NCBI RefSeq assembly: GCF_910592395.1
Contig: NC_088321.1
Location: 5,516,001-5,580,000 of the forward strand
Length of the DNA stretch: 64,000 nucleotides
From: Lineus longissimus
Lineage: Eukaryota; Nemertea; Pilidiophora; Heteronemertea; Lineidae
Direction of reading: 5' to 3'
Each line of letters starts with the position of its first letter. Position 1 is the first letter of the stretch. Made by a program: the position numbers and the translations under genes. Under the pieces are notes generated by a model. It was not told where the DNA came from. It searched no databases and was given only the letters and a program-made list of their open reading frames with translations. Positions 32,942-44,259 of the stretch are shown piece after piece.

Positions 32942-35063
32942 AGGTGGCGCAAAACTGCCCAACTTCAACTCGTGATAATTCATTGATAACAATGATTCAA
33001 ACAAATATTATGGTACGGTACGATACGTATGAAGCATCTAAGTGAACTCCCCCCCCCCAAAAAAAAATAACTGGATCATATTTCTGGATTTTCCACTCCA
33101 GAAAAATGACTTTTTTGGGAAGGTAGAAAAATCACCTTGATCAATTTTACGTCAACATGCTATATCGCATCGAAGAATACACGACGAACACTAACTCTCG
33201 TTTTCCTCTCGGAAAACTCAATCACTCGTAAAGTGCAGGGACGCTTAATCGGATTACACGCTCAGTGGCGATCCCTCTCGTAAAGTCTCGAGTTCTTGGA
33301 TTCCGAGACCTTTCGTCAGTTTTTCGACACCTTTCGACAGTATAATCTATTAACCGGTAATTTGCATGTTGGTTAGCAGGGGGCGCGATAAGTCCGACAC
33401 TATGATCAACGTGCTCAACATTTGTCAGTTGTCAGTTCCACAATGACATGGGAGGCGGATTAGTTTTTGCCGTTGCCTACTATGCGCACCACAAGCAATT
33501 CATTTATCGAGTGTTCTGCGTGGACGGGCTCTCTCTCTCCTATAATATGTTGAGGACAATCGATGCGTTTATTTAACGCTTTGGCCTTTGATGATTACAA
33601 ATAAGCATTGCAATTTGAATAAGCATTTTACGCATCACAAATTTATAACCTAATTAAGTGTGTTATGAAAGTCGATTATATTTGCTAGTTTTGGATTCTA
33701 CCCGATCCGCATTGCAAGTGTAGGGAAAATACCCTTGGTCTCGTATTTCTTTATTACACTTCTACATGGGGAAAAGCTTATGCAATGTGTAGGTACAGTG
33801 CGAATAAATATACATTGGCATGTACATTTTTGGGATATTTCGTTTCAATACTTTCCACACTATTTTTATCATGAATATTTTGTTACAAGCTGTCACGTTC
33901 GGGTACTATGATCCTCACTTGGTTCTAAAAGTGTTTTTATAATCCGTTGTGAGTTGGCTCTATTTCAAAGAGCGTAAATAATGAGTTTGTAAGCTCATAA
34001 CTTTTATTAATTTGGATGGGAAGCCATCTTGCATTGTGATCTCATGAGAGAAGGGGAGATGCAAGCACTCCAAAATTTGCATATATAATTGTTTAACCAT
34101 GTCCACCTTCTTTTACGATTGGGAGGAATCAAATATTTTAAGCTGGGGGAAACTCAATGTATTTACATTTACTTGGGGGGGGGGGGGATATGTTTGATCT
34201 TTATGAATCTTCAAGTATAACATCTTTGTATAATAGATTGGGTCATGTGTGGTGTACCCCGCCACCTGACTAATCTATATTTAGAAAGCACATCTATCTG
34301 GTCAAAAATCATTGAGTTATTCGTTGGCACTGTGCCACTTTTGCCTGAGGGGCAGGAACTACCCAGGGGATGGTGATTTTGATCACTAAGGTCATGCTAT
34401 AACCCTTAAGCTATTTTAAAATACCATGGGGGGGGGGGGGGGAGAGTGCTAGGAGAAGTGAACGAGAGAGGCTACAGAGAAGATTAGAGAAGTTAACAGA
34501 TGTAGAGAGAAGAGAATAAAGATAACAGAGAAGTAAGAACAGAGAAGCGATATACTAACAGAGAAGTGCAGTTAGAGAGAGAAGAAAAGGATTTAAGAAG
34601 AGAAGATAAAGGGAGATTACAAAAGGGGTTTTAGGTTAAGTGTGTCAGCACATGTCAGTGGTATTATACGCCATCTTGGCATGTACTTTATATGTATGTA
34701 ATATTGCATGTGGTGAGGACCACTACTGGTAGAAGTCAAGTGAGAGCAATAAACCTAATTAGCAAGAATTTCTCTTCTAGTCAGTATATTGTTGAGGCTG
34801 TCATTCTAAAAGAAATCAAGATCAGAGGCACTCGGTCCCTACAATATCATTCCTGGCATATGCATATATTGGCTGGCCATTTTAGCATTTCGATCCAGGG
34901 ATAAGTTTTATTTTGGTTCCATATGATGGAGGGAGGCATTTTACAAACTTTAATGAAGTAATCAGGGTAGAAAAAAGGAATTTGGTTCTGGTGAATAATT
35001 ATGTTTTGTTGATAAAACTAAAATTTCAAAGAATTACTGAACAAAAGTTCACTTTTCACAGAA
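32942..35063. other. Non-coding with homopolymer and purine tracts
   Basis: Contains a C8-A9 run (33050-33067), poly-G tracts at 34177-34189 and about 34429-34442, and a nearly pure purine stretch (about 34440-34620) of AGAGAAG words. No gene seen. Confidence 0.4.
34440..34622 (+). repeat. Degenerate polypurine tract (AGAGAAG words)
   Basis: About 180 bases of almost uninterrupted purines after a poly-G run. Such tracts can form triplex structures; here it is simply a low-complexity repeat. Confidence 0.7.
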
Positions 35064-37078
35064 ATTGACTCCAGAGACGTATACAAGAAGCCATATGTCA
35101 AGTTGTGGTATATTGGCATCAATCGCTTTTTCGCGTTGATTACCTTTCAAAGTGACTCAAGATCAGTAATGCCAATGTGACATTTAAGTGGTTGCTCCCC
35201 ATATTTCATTGTTTCCAAACAATACATGACTTTTCAAGAGGGAACATAAAGATCAATCAGCGCTCCGAGACAATCAGGGGAAAGATTTAGAAACGGAAAG
35301 ACTCAAACCATTTCACCTATGCCTACTGGTTCTAACTTAGGGGGGCGGGAAGTTGAGAAGCACTGAGAATAGGTTGCATCTCTTGCTTTACGACACTGAG
35401 GCGAAGTATCCAAGTTATTCTTTTAAAGGAATCGGCGGCTTTTTACTGCAGTATGGGTGTTCTTCTTCTGGTTCATCAGTACACTATATTTCTTAACGTG
35501 TTTGATGATTTTCCAATTTTTTTTCAACTTTTAGATCGTAGAAGAACGTGTTATTCGTCATTTTTAGTACGCACAAGTCCTGGTACAAAATGCCTTTCCC
35601 GCCACGTGAGTGCGCGCCGAGATCTGAGTTCACGTCACCCCGCTATATGATGCAACGTCATTCCATTATCGTCGCAGTAGCGGGGCAATCAAACGCCATC
35701 AGCCTAGGGTAGATCAATGTATAGTGCATTGTTCCACAAAAAGATCGACACATGGAGAGCTAACTCAGAGTCAACATCGGAAACGTATGATAGTTCAGTA
35801 AGATTTTTTTTGGAATTTTTCCTTTTTGTGCACTCTGTTAATGGAAACTACCTGTGTTTTAATGTAGGATGTAACTGGGCAGCCGACAGCTTAGTTATAT
35901 TGGCCTTAATAAAACCATTGGTCCTTCAAAGAGTCAAAACCTAGACCTGCTGATAATGACTATAGGTTCTGACTACAGTATAATGCCAGTAATTTTTCGC
36001 AGCACTGTCTTGGTACAAAAATACCCAGGTTTATGTCGATGACTTCAAAAGGGCATGTCCCATTTACAATAAAATTATAGTTGTCGGCAAAAGAGGCGCT
36101 TCCTCCACATCGTTCTTGCGGCGATACGTTGTGTAGCATATCCTCTACACTTTTGGGTAAACTGTTAATATCTTATTTTTTTAAGTATCATTAGGGCCCT
36201 AAATCTTCACACACCTTGTTTAAAACACCCGTCGACACAATATTATGTCATACATCGTGTACCAGAAGATCCGGTGATCATATTCATATCCCATGACAAT
36301 TGTTCCCACAATTTGATGCTCAATATCATATGACTTGTGTGATATCAAATATTGCGCTGTTGGCAGCCAGTTAATTTGACGTCAGTAACATGGCGGCACG
36401 TCTTGCAAAATCGTCGTCACCGACGGGAAAATCAGTCGTGTTTGCAGAAAGCAGATGGATAAGTCAAGCAATATTTCAAGGATGGTGCGAACATGTGTGG
36501 TTAATCATCTGAGGCCTTGGTTCGTGGTTGGGACAGCCACATCGCAACTGCTTGTCACGATCCACATTTTTTAAAGGAATAAATTGCTGCTGAATTCTAT
36601 CAAAAATATCAGACCAATCAACCACTTTAGCTAATCTGTTCTCTCGATCCCGCTCATTCACCATTAGCAGATCACCTGACGATAGACTTTGCAAACTTCA
36701 CAAAATGAGAGTTTATGAAAATGACTTCATGACTTGATTTTATTTTTTTGTTATGGCCACGCGTATCCTCTCTCCTGAGATCCGGCTTTTTTACTCCTAT
36801 GTCGTATACAAACCCTGAGAAAAAAGGGATGGGTGGTTGTTCCGATTACTTTACACACCTTGTGCAGTTTCTGTTCAGATTTGAGATATTATTAGACAGG
36901 TCTTAATAAAATCTAAGTAGTTCCTGATGTTTTGATCTTTTGAGATACAACGATTTTATGCTGCTAAACATTCTGTTGTAGTGTTTTTGTGTCTATACGA
37001 AATAAAATAAACTTGCAGCGGGCAACGCGCGATTCAGCAAAGAGACTTCGAAAATTCAAGCTTAAAAGCGGATTTCGT
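35064..37078. repeat. Dispersed repeat, copy 2 (about 2.0 kb)
   Basis: Same-orientation relative of 13409-14868. It carries an extra block at about 35440-35925 and a different spacer at 36180-36470. Indels and substitutions are spread through the copy, so the duplication is old. Confidence 0.8.
35964..36165 (-). CDS. Copy-2 version of the conserved unrecognised frame
   Basis: In-frame relative of 13729-14010 (minus): NVSPQERCGGSASFA, YNFIVNGTCPFEV, then DINLGIF. The frame is free of indels compared with copy 1 and ends at a stop soon after CSQNL. On the same strand upstream, 36476-36694 (minus) has a DLLMVNERDRENRL block whose copy-1 relative (14307-14513) is frameshifted, so parts of this repeat have decayed while this block stayed open. 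Confidence 0.33.
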
Positions 37079-38524
37079 GTATTTTATATGTGTAATATAG
37101 AAGCTTTGATCAAAATAATAATAAAAATTCAAAACATTCCAATACCGATTGCCTGAGAAAAATTGATTGGTGTACATCATTGCCATCAAATCGTCACTCG
37201 CGGACTGATATGGGCCTATTCGAATACAAGTTCTAAACTGGCCAGTGAAACAATATTTCCTTAAATCAATTATCAAAAAGTATATCCCTGTTATGGCCTG
37301 GCTCTGTAGATTAAGAATCCACTAAAGATTGAAGAATAAATCCACTTTCACCCATCACAGTCATGTATTTACCACAGCTGCACAGTTCAGTACGGACTAT
37401 GTACCACACTTCCTCCATGAATACAAGTGTCTGCCCTGTTAATGAAAATAAAATTTCATCAACAATTGCATTGGTTGCATTTTTTCTTGGTCGCCCAATA
37501 TGCTTTAAAGGATTCATAGAGAGGCGGTATTTCATTAAACATGATGAGGTGAACGAAATCGTGACGCGTTTTAGTGTGAGAATGTTGCAAAATTTGCGGC
37601 TATTCAGCTTCTCCTGCATTATATATGTAGGGTCGGCATTATATGACCCATTCTTCCTCTAGTAATACACTCTACTTATTATTCAATCCTCGAATTTAGT
37701 CAGTCTGGAAGAGGATCGATTTCCGTACTTGGTGCTTGTTATAGCTTTCCACAATTGTAGTGTTTGCAGAGGTATGGACTATACTGGTTTAATCACTCGA
37801 CCCAAGATATTGCCATGTGCGGTATAAAGTGAAACTATCAACCTAGATCAGAAACGAGATGAAGCCGAAAGAAGATACATGCTATCCAAAATTAGGCAGG
37901 CTGCATTGGGAATCTCTGAATGAAAAAGTGAAAGCGTCCTAACAGGCTGATTAGTGCATGCAGTTCGAAGAGTTGAAGGGGGCATAGAAGAGAGGCCACT
38001 ATGGCACGACATTGACGCCAATTAACACACTCACCAGAACTAGAATTCTGACACAACGGTTAAGAAACTTGATGGAACACAACCAGTGCTGTTAAAAGTA
38101 CTTGTGTTCATTAAGAGCCAGTTTTTATAAGAATCAGGCGGATTTCTATTAGAGGGTGATATTATAACCGTCTAAGATTTGCCTGAACTTTTTGTTGGTG
38201 AAAGGCCTATGGGCAGATAGAAAAATCCTGAACTTCTAGGTCCCTAAAACGAACATGTTTTTTTCTAGGGTCTCTTGGAATGGTCACTGTTTTGACACCT
38301 GATTCAGGAGATGTTAATCGTAACGAAGCATTTTCTGTTAGGGTTCGTCTCCCCGTATGAAGCGCTCAGGATACGTATCTTCATATCCCAAGATATTTTG
38401 TTGAGCGCTTGTTAACGATGCTTCACTACATGAATGTATGCGCCTGCAAATATCTCGGCCGCGGAGATATGTTGTTAGCTCTTAAACCGTCTCGCCATTA
38501 TCTCGTCATGATTTTTATTGATTG
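37079..38524. other. No firm gene
   Basis: Overlapping frames at 37311-37619 (minus, 102 codons) and 37363-37662 (plus, 99 codons) are antisense to each other. Neither shows a domain I recognise. The minus one has a GRPRKN (AT-hook-like) stretch, but that alone is weak. Confidence 0.3.
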
Positions 38525-38590
38525 CATGGTGGGCCACTGGGCGATGGAACGCTCCCATCATTCGAGTCCGTATTTTTTGTCATATTTTTG
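38525..38590 (+). repeat. tRNA-like SINE fragment
   Basis: GGTGGGCCACTGGGCGATGG followed by AACGCTCCCATC and ATTCGAGTCCG resembles A- and B-box spacing of a tRNA-type pol III promoter, then a T-rich run. A related piece with GATGGAACGCTCCA and GGGTTCGATGGG is at 39130-39165. Confidence 0.4.
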
Positions 38591-38714
38591 TCATGGGACA
38601 AGGGCATGATCTCTTGGAGTGGTTGAGACACCAAGACAAAGTCATTAATATTCAGGACAAACACGTTTCTCGGTCGGCCATGCCTGAGGTCAACCCCCCC
38701 CCTCCCCTATATTG

Positions 38715-38806
38715 TACGCGCCGGTCACCGATCCAAAGGTTGACCGCGCTCAACGTTGCTTAACTTCCACTCTGGGGCCAACGCGCTAACCACTGGGCCA
38801 TAAAGG
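38715..38806 (-). repeat. SINE head: tRNA-like A box joined to 5S rRNA-like internal promoter
   Basis: On the minus strand, TGGCCCAGTGGTTAGCGCG (tRNA A-box region) is followed within 20 bases by GAAGTTAAGCAACGTTGAGC and then CTTTGGATCGGTGACCG. These match the 5S rRNA core (GAAGCTAAGCAGGGTCGGGC ... CTTGGATGGGAGACCG) in order and spacing. 5S-derived and 5S/tRNA chimeric SINEs are known in animals (SINE3, AmnSINE/DeuSINE). Here the tRNA part precedes the 5S part. The copy is degenerate, and no intact 5S gene is present. Confidence 0.6.
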
Positions 38807-38926
38807 AATTCCCTCATGGACGGCGGGTTAAGCCGGGCCATATACCTGGGGGTACTATACACCCCCCACCCCATCTAGTAAATACGGCCCTGTTTTCAAC
38901 CTGGAATATGAAATTAGTTTTTTACC

Positions 38927-39042
38927 CCTGCCCCTGCCCCTGTCCCTGCCCCACTCTAGTCTCGCGAGATCCATATCAAGCGAGGGTAGGAAACGTTACG
39001 TAGCGTCGTTGAGCTGATTAACCCTGCCCCTGCCCCTGCCCA
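38927..39042. repeat. CCCCTG hexanucleotide arrays
   Basis: CCCCTG runs at about 38929-38952 and 39023-39040 flank a TCTCGCGAGA motif. Confidence 0.7.
38960..38969. promoter_or_regulatory. TCTCGCGAGA palindromic promoter motif
   Basis: Exact 10-bp palindrome known from CpG-type animal promoters. The 14-base context CTAGTCTCGCGAGA is repeated at 40935-40948. No transcription unit is evident at either site. Confidence 0.35.
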
Positions 39043-39488
39043 GTGTGTTGCAGACATTGTTGGCCTGACGCTGCCGGCCACGCCCAATTGTTTAGTGGCG
39101 GCAATAATCAAATGTTATCCTGTAAAAGATGGAACGCTCCACTCATCCGGGTTCGATGGGTTTTTTCCTCACCCCAACCCTTATTTTGTGTCATCAGACA
39201 GACCGGGCCCAGGAGACCGGATCACCATCCTGATCGTATGTCTGACGTACCCTCCGCAATGAGGCTGTAGATGCGGGTGGAAGTGTTCTGGTGCCACAAA
39301 CGTGTCTGTGAATAAGTATAAAAGCAGTCCCAGAAATAGTCCTGTCGTCTCCCCCCTCCCGTCCCCTATCTCTTTTAAGCTGAAGATGAGTGAAGCCTGT
39401 TTTAAAATCCAGACGAGTCATGACTGTCCAAGAGGGGCTCTCTTTCTGACCTACAGCGGGACCCGCAGGCATAGACCCATAAGGACGA

Positions 39489-39497
39489 CAATAACAA
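39489..39497. repeat. Target-site duplication, left, fold-back 4
   Basis: CAATAACAA, identical to 40487-40495. Confidence 0.85.
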
Positions 39498-40486
39498 GGT
39501 AGTTGATAAAGCTTGGAATCAGTGAAACCTTGGAACCAGTGATAAACCTTGGAATCAGTCCTAAAAATGCATAAAAACATGAAATAATGCCATTCGAACC
39601 TAACGTGGTTACGAATCAACATTTGGAGCTTATTCTTACATGATCAGATCGGAATTTTATGGTAATTTAGAAATCTGTCGCATATCCGATTCAATAGTCT
39701 ATATTTTAAAACAACCCAGTTGTACCTCGCCTCCAGTGTACAGTACTGATCTCCCAAATATGGGAAGACACGCCCACCACACACCCATAATATGGACCAA
39801 TAGCGCTCCGCTTATAAATACGCCACCACCACACGGGGCCTTTTCGACCAGACGAGTTGCTTGGGAAGTTGGGGGCCTGTCATGCATTATGCATGGATAA
39901 GGTTGACGACTATGTCTAGGCCTAATTGTCTATGATTGACTGATATTTTATAACAAACGATGAATAAAAGAAGCCTAGTCATGTATGTTTATTACCGAAG
40001 TTTGCGGATGAAAATTTCCTTCGCCATGAGCGATTTCTTACATCTTCCAGTACGCATCGAGGGATGCAGAGATCTTTGTGACGTCACCAGTTCTAAGCGG
40101 GTTTTTTTATTCACGTGTGTGTTTGTCCTATGATCTCGTGCATCTAGTACCGAGCATAATACTTTATCGTCTATGGAATACAAAACAATCATAAAAACTA
40201 ATTTTTGCTTCCATTGAAGAGAAATAAAATATTTTAACGACCACAGCGCATTGCCAATTGATGACGTCATCCTCCACATTAAAAATGTTGGCTTCTGAAC
40301 TAACTGGCAAATTGCTATCAATAAAGTCAGCTGGGACGAGACTGTCAGTTGGGAGGGTATAAATCGAGGAAGGAACGCACCCGATTTCCCGCGCTATTTG
40401 CACAGTGATTCCATGGTTTACATTGAATATTCCAAGGTTTATCAGTGTTTCCAAGGTTTCACTAATTCCATACTTTATCAACTACC
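39498..40486. mobile_element. Fold-back DNA transposon 4 (Mutator/Rehavkus-like)
   Basis: A 989-bp element starts GGTAGTTGATAAAG and ends CTTTATCAACTACC. It is flanked by a perfect 9-bp duplication CAATAACAA (39489-39497 and 40487-40495). The inverted arms (about 65 bp) continue into a short tandem array of CCTTGGAA(T/C)CAGTGA words. The tip resembles that of fold-back 1 (GGGTAGTTGTAAAAC). Frames inside (39640-39900, 40164-40481) have no transposase features. Confidence 0.88.
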
Positions 40487-40495
40487 CAATAACAA
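40487..40495. repeat. Target-site duplication, right, fold-back 4
   Basis: CAATAACAA directly follows CAACTACC. Confidence 0.85.
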
Positions 40496-41006
40496 CGTGT
40501 TTTCCAATCTCCCCAGCGCGGGTTGTGTGGTTATGTCTCTCTGTTACCGCTGTCAACGATTTGGCTCCGATCCTCCGCCCTCGTTTCGGTATTCTCTCCA
40601 TCCACGCGCTGGTGCAGCTGTATGCTCAATAATAATTGTGCCAATAATTGTACTGCCATCATTTTTCAAGAATTTCTTGAATATCTTGATTTTCTATTTT
40701 TTGGCGGGATTTAAATCTGATAAGTGATGTATTTGCATTATTTTGGGCAGACCTGCCCACTACATACGGAATCAACGAACGTACGCTTAAAAGTAGGTCG
40801 CAAAATATTACAAAGCAATTCGTTTTGAAGAAATTTTTTTGACATTAAGTCCATCTCTGTTTCGAATGCAGCAGTAAAATGTTCTTATTTTAGTCCGGGA
40901 ATTGGCCTCGCCCTCGTCAGTTAGTTACAGAACACTAGTCTCGCGAGATTACGTCATTTGCCGGCTCTGCTGATTGACTCCACTGATTGACATACAATGC
41001 CAATCG
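40496..41006. other. Spacer with a second TCTCGCGAGA motif
   Basis: No gene seen. TCTCGCGAGA at 40939-40948 is followed by ACGTCA. Confidence 0.35.
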
Positions 41007-41012
41007 CATGGG

Positions 41013-41680
41013 TACGGAAGCGTATTAGTGCCAAGTGAAAAAAAAAATTCTGGCATAAATGAAAAAAAAAAATTTTTTTAATCACGTACGTACGAGTGAG
41101 TATCACGTAATAACGCGATAATTCGCGCTATCGCGTACGTACATGACACTAATGCGTAATTACGAGATAACTATGTGATAATTACGTGATAGTTTTCTCG
41201 TAATAACGTGATAGTTATCGCGTAATAACGTGTTAGTTATCGCGTAATAACGCGTAAGTTATCTCGTAATTACGCGTTAGTTATCGCGTAATAACGTGAT
41301 AGTTATCTCGTTATTACGCGTTAGTATCACGTACGTACGCAGTAGCGTGAATTATCGCGTTATTACGTGTTAGTTATCGTGTAATAACGTGTTAATCATC
41401 TCGTAATTACGTGTTAGTTATCGCGTAATTACGTGTTAGTTATCGCGTAATAGCGTGTTAGTTATCGCGTAATAACGCGTTAGTTATCTCGTAATTACGC
41501 GTTAGTTATCGCGTAATAACGTGATAGTTATCTCGTAATTACACGTTAGTATCACGTACGTACGCAATAGTGCGAATTATCGCGTTATTACGTGATACTA
41601 TCTCGTACGTACGTAATTTAAAAACATTCTTCATTAATACCAAAACTTTTTTTTTACTTGGCACTAAATACGCATCCGTA
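41013..41680. mobile_element. Fold-back element with palindromic TAAC/CGCG array
   Basis: A 668-bp element has inverted tips TACGGAAGCGTATTAGTGCC (left) and its near complement at right (TACGGATGCGTATTTAGTGC read outward), each followed by CAAG(T/TG) and an A-run. Flanking CATGGG occurs at both ends (41007-41012, 41681-41686), a likely target duplication. The interior is a roughly 22-bp array of TAATNACGNG(T)TAGTTATC(G/T)CG units, each nearly self-complementary, with TCACGTACGTACG blocks at intervals. No ORF. Superfamily undetermined. Confidence 0.8.
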
Positions 41681-41686
41681 CATGGG

Positions 41687-42634
41687 GGAGCTGATGTAAC
41701 CAGCAAATCAATGTTCTTCATCCCTCCGTGATCGACCATGCCCTCGCTCTGATCATCACGGATCAACAGTTATAGATTATTAAGCATTTGCAGTAGGTAA
41801 GAAGAAATCTTTTTCGATACTGATCTCTTGTTATGTATGTAGCGTTGGCCTCCGTGTGTCGTGTCGGCGCATGCTTTCAGAGCCAGCTGTGTGTACAAAG
41901 TGCATGCATTCATCGTGTGCATTCCCATTGCCACATGGCCATGGGCATAGGGCTTTTCGAAAAAATTGCCGAAACTGGCCAAGTCAAATGACCTCAAGCA
42001 GAACACATCTTAATCCGGAAGAAGGAGACTTTGGACAATGCCATGATGGTACGCCCATTGTATGGGATTGGCCACAACAGTGGCAGTGCCATAGCATGAT
42101 TGATAGACAGCCAGGGCAGGCTGCCGCATAGGCCTTAGCCATACCTGATGTCGTTTTTACGTGGCCTGCGGTTAACTGCAGTAGTGGTGATCGCAGAAGC
42201 TGCTGGAGTGGAAGTAGAATACCGGTATATGCTGCATGGCGGTGCATGCACTGCATTCTATTTTATCTTCCGACTGACAGACATCATTGGATTCCACCTC
42301 CGAAGACACTGGTGTGATGTGTGCTCCAGGATTGGGGTGATTGCTGAACATGTTTGGGAAAACATTGGCCTGGCACCGTTTATGCTCCTTGGTAGAAAGC
42401 GGCAAGTCGGTATAATTGTGATTGTCTTACCGATGGAATGTAAATGAAGAAACAGTGGTGGTCTAAATCCAAAAGTTGCACTATGTAACATCCTTATTAT
42501 GAGCCTCTGCTCTAGCCACTAAGCTACTGATCTATGTACTAATATATCAGCTATAATCAAATAAAATTGTTCTCTCGTATGTTTTTGTTTGTCTGGATTT
42601 AATTCCAAAGCATAAGAATGGCTTTTTCCTTCAG
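41687..42634. other. Unassigned region upstream of the KDZ locus
   Basis: Several overlapping frames on both strands (41856-42131, 42148-42447, 41984-42256 minus) are rich in Cys/His, but none resolves into a known domain. It could hold the promoter and 5' exons of the KDZ locus. Confidence 0.3.
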
Positions 42635-42827
42635 AAAATGGTCAGGCCAAGGAAAATAAGGGACTTTGTTTTTACCCTAGAAGACGAAACGTATGTCCAA
42701 GTTGAAGTACCATTTCCTGCACCCCATATGGTAATTCCTGGCATTGACAACAGTGCTGACAATGTGCAGCCCTGTCCTACAACATCATATGAACCAGAAG
42801 GGAATCTTCTTGACATTGAACAAACAG
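42635..42827 (+). CDS. KDZ locus, putative first coding exon
   Basis: It follows TTTTTCCTTCAG and ends at CAG/GTAATT. Met at 42638 opens MVRPRKIRDFVFTLEDETYV, then an acidic, Pro-rich linker. The phase does not join cleanly to the next segment (off by one, with stops), so membership of the KDZ gene is likely from position only. Confidence 0.45.
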
Positions 42828-43720
42828 GTAATTTGCTTGACAAGAGGGGGCATGTGTTCTTTCTATTCTTAAACTAGGCTGTTTTTTCCATTCACTGGGA
42901 TTCAGAAAGAAAAAAAAATTCTTCGACTACTCCACTAATGATAATCATAGTCTACTAAAAAATTGATTGCTGACACTCTAATATATGATTTTTGACCAGG
43001 TTTCAATTCTTTGTTGGATATTCCACTCCAGTATACAAACATTGAGTCCACTCGAGATACCTATCATTCGCATGTTTCACTAAAAAAATATCCATGTATT
43101 TTGAATCTGTATCCTGGCAATTTTCAAATGAAACTTAACGACCCATCCATGAATAATTTTTTCTGATTGAAACTCTCCTTGATGATATACTTAATTGCCT
43201 ATCATATCATCTCATCCCTCTCCCTGATTTTGTTTTAGCTCTAGCTTCATTGATTTCAAAATAAATGTTGTTCTATTGTAGTTGATGAGTGTTCTGAAAC
43301 ACAGTATTTTTCACGCATTTATCATTAGTTTAATTGAGGCGCTCTTTATTCTGGTACTTCGTCATTTGTATTTCGCGCGCTTTCCGTTTCGCGCGCTTTC
43401 TATTTCGCGCTTGCATCTCTGGTACATCACTACGTCATTCGCCATTTTAGATTCAGAGGGTCATCGCAGATTTGTCTTCTTCTTTCGTTGGAGGGTTTTG
43501 ACCTTTCTATGTGTGAGAAACTGGATGAGAGCAACTCAAGGTATAAGATAAAATGTATAAGAATCCCCCTTGCCCCATCATGTTGGTCAATATTGAGTAA
43601 AGGGCTCATAAAACACACTTGAAAGTGATGGCTATCGATATCATTTAGATTTGTCTCGGTCAGGGTCAGGTTGCACGCTGATGTGTGTATTGATACATTA
43701 GGCCTATTCTTGGGTACTGG

Positions 43721-44259
43721 CAGGGCTGCGTACCTGTACGGAATGGCCGTATTTTGGTACGACTGAATTCCCGACTTTACGGAATACGGTTTTTACCGTT
43801 ATGGTACGGCCTTTACAGTGCTGAAAATACGTTTTTTTTCAACTTAAAATACGTTGTAAAATGTTTGTATACGGTTAAATTCTTGAAATAAACATTCAAA
43901 TTTCTAGTTTCATTTAGTTTCTTAGCCTTTAAACCCGATATCTGATCCTGGCGGGCCCGATATTAGAAGTTCCCACGCCCGTTGCCAAGGAGAGTTTTTC
44001 TTTATTCAGTACGCAATATACTGATTAGTCTCGCGCACCGCGACACCGATCGTAGTTATCACCCTATTTTGAGGATCTGGAAACTTGTATCACATGTGTA
44101 CAGCTGCTGTGCGAGACTACCCTGCATAGAATAATGGCGGCGGCCAACAACTTTGAAATTTACACTATGTCATGATACTACGGGAACTTATGGCAAAATA
44201 CAGGAAAATTTCAGCAATATTACAGGAAAAATTATAATATTAGAGGGTAAGCAGCCCTG
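43721..44259. mobile_element. hAT-like MITE in KDZ intron
   Basis: 539 bp with tips CAGGGCTGCGTACC and GGTAAGCAGCCCTG (13 of 14 complementary), flanked by TACTGG at both ends (43715-43720, 44260-44265). CAGGG tips are usual for hAT elements, though 8-bp duplications are expected and only 6 bp match here. Internal TACGG repeats; no ORF. Confidence 0.7.

Noticed and set aside
37311-37662. Two antisense 100-codon ORFs as genes
   Set aside because: They mirror each other, neither has a recognised domain, and a lone GRPRKN stretch is not enough for an AT-hook protein.
39194-39622. 142-codon minus-strand ORF
   Set aside because: Its N-terminal part is the inverted arm of fold-back 4 and the rest has no domain; it straddles a transposon boundary.
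42148-42447. 99-codon ORF as an upstream KDZ exon
   Set aside because: Overlapping frames on both strands are equally open and no matching splice sites or KDZ motif were found.
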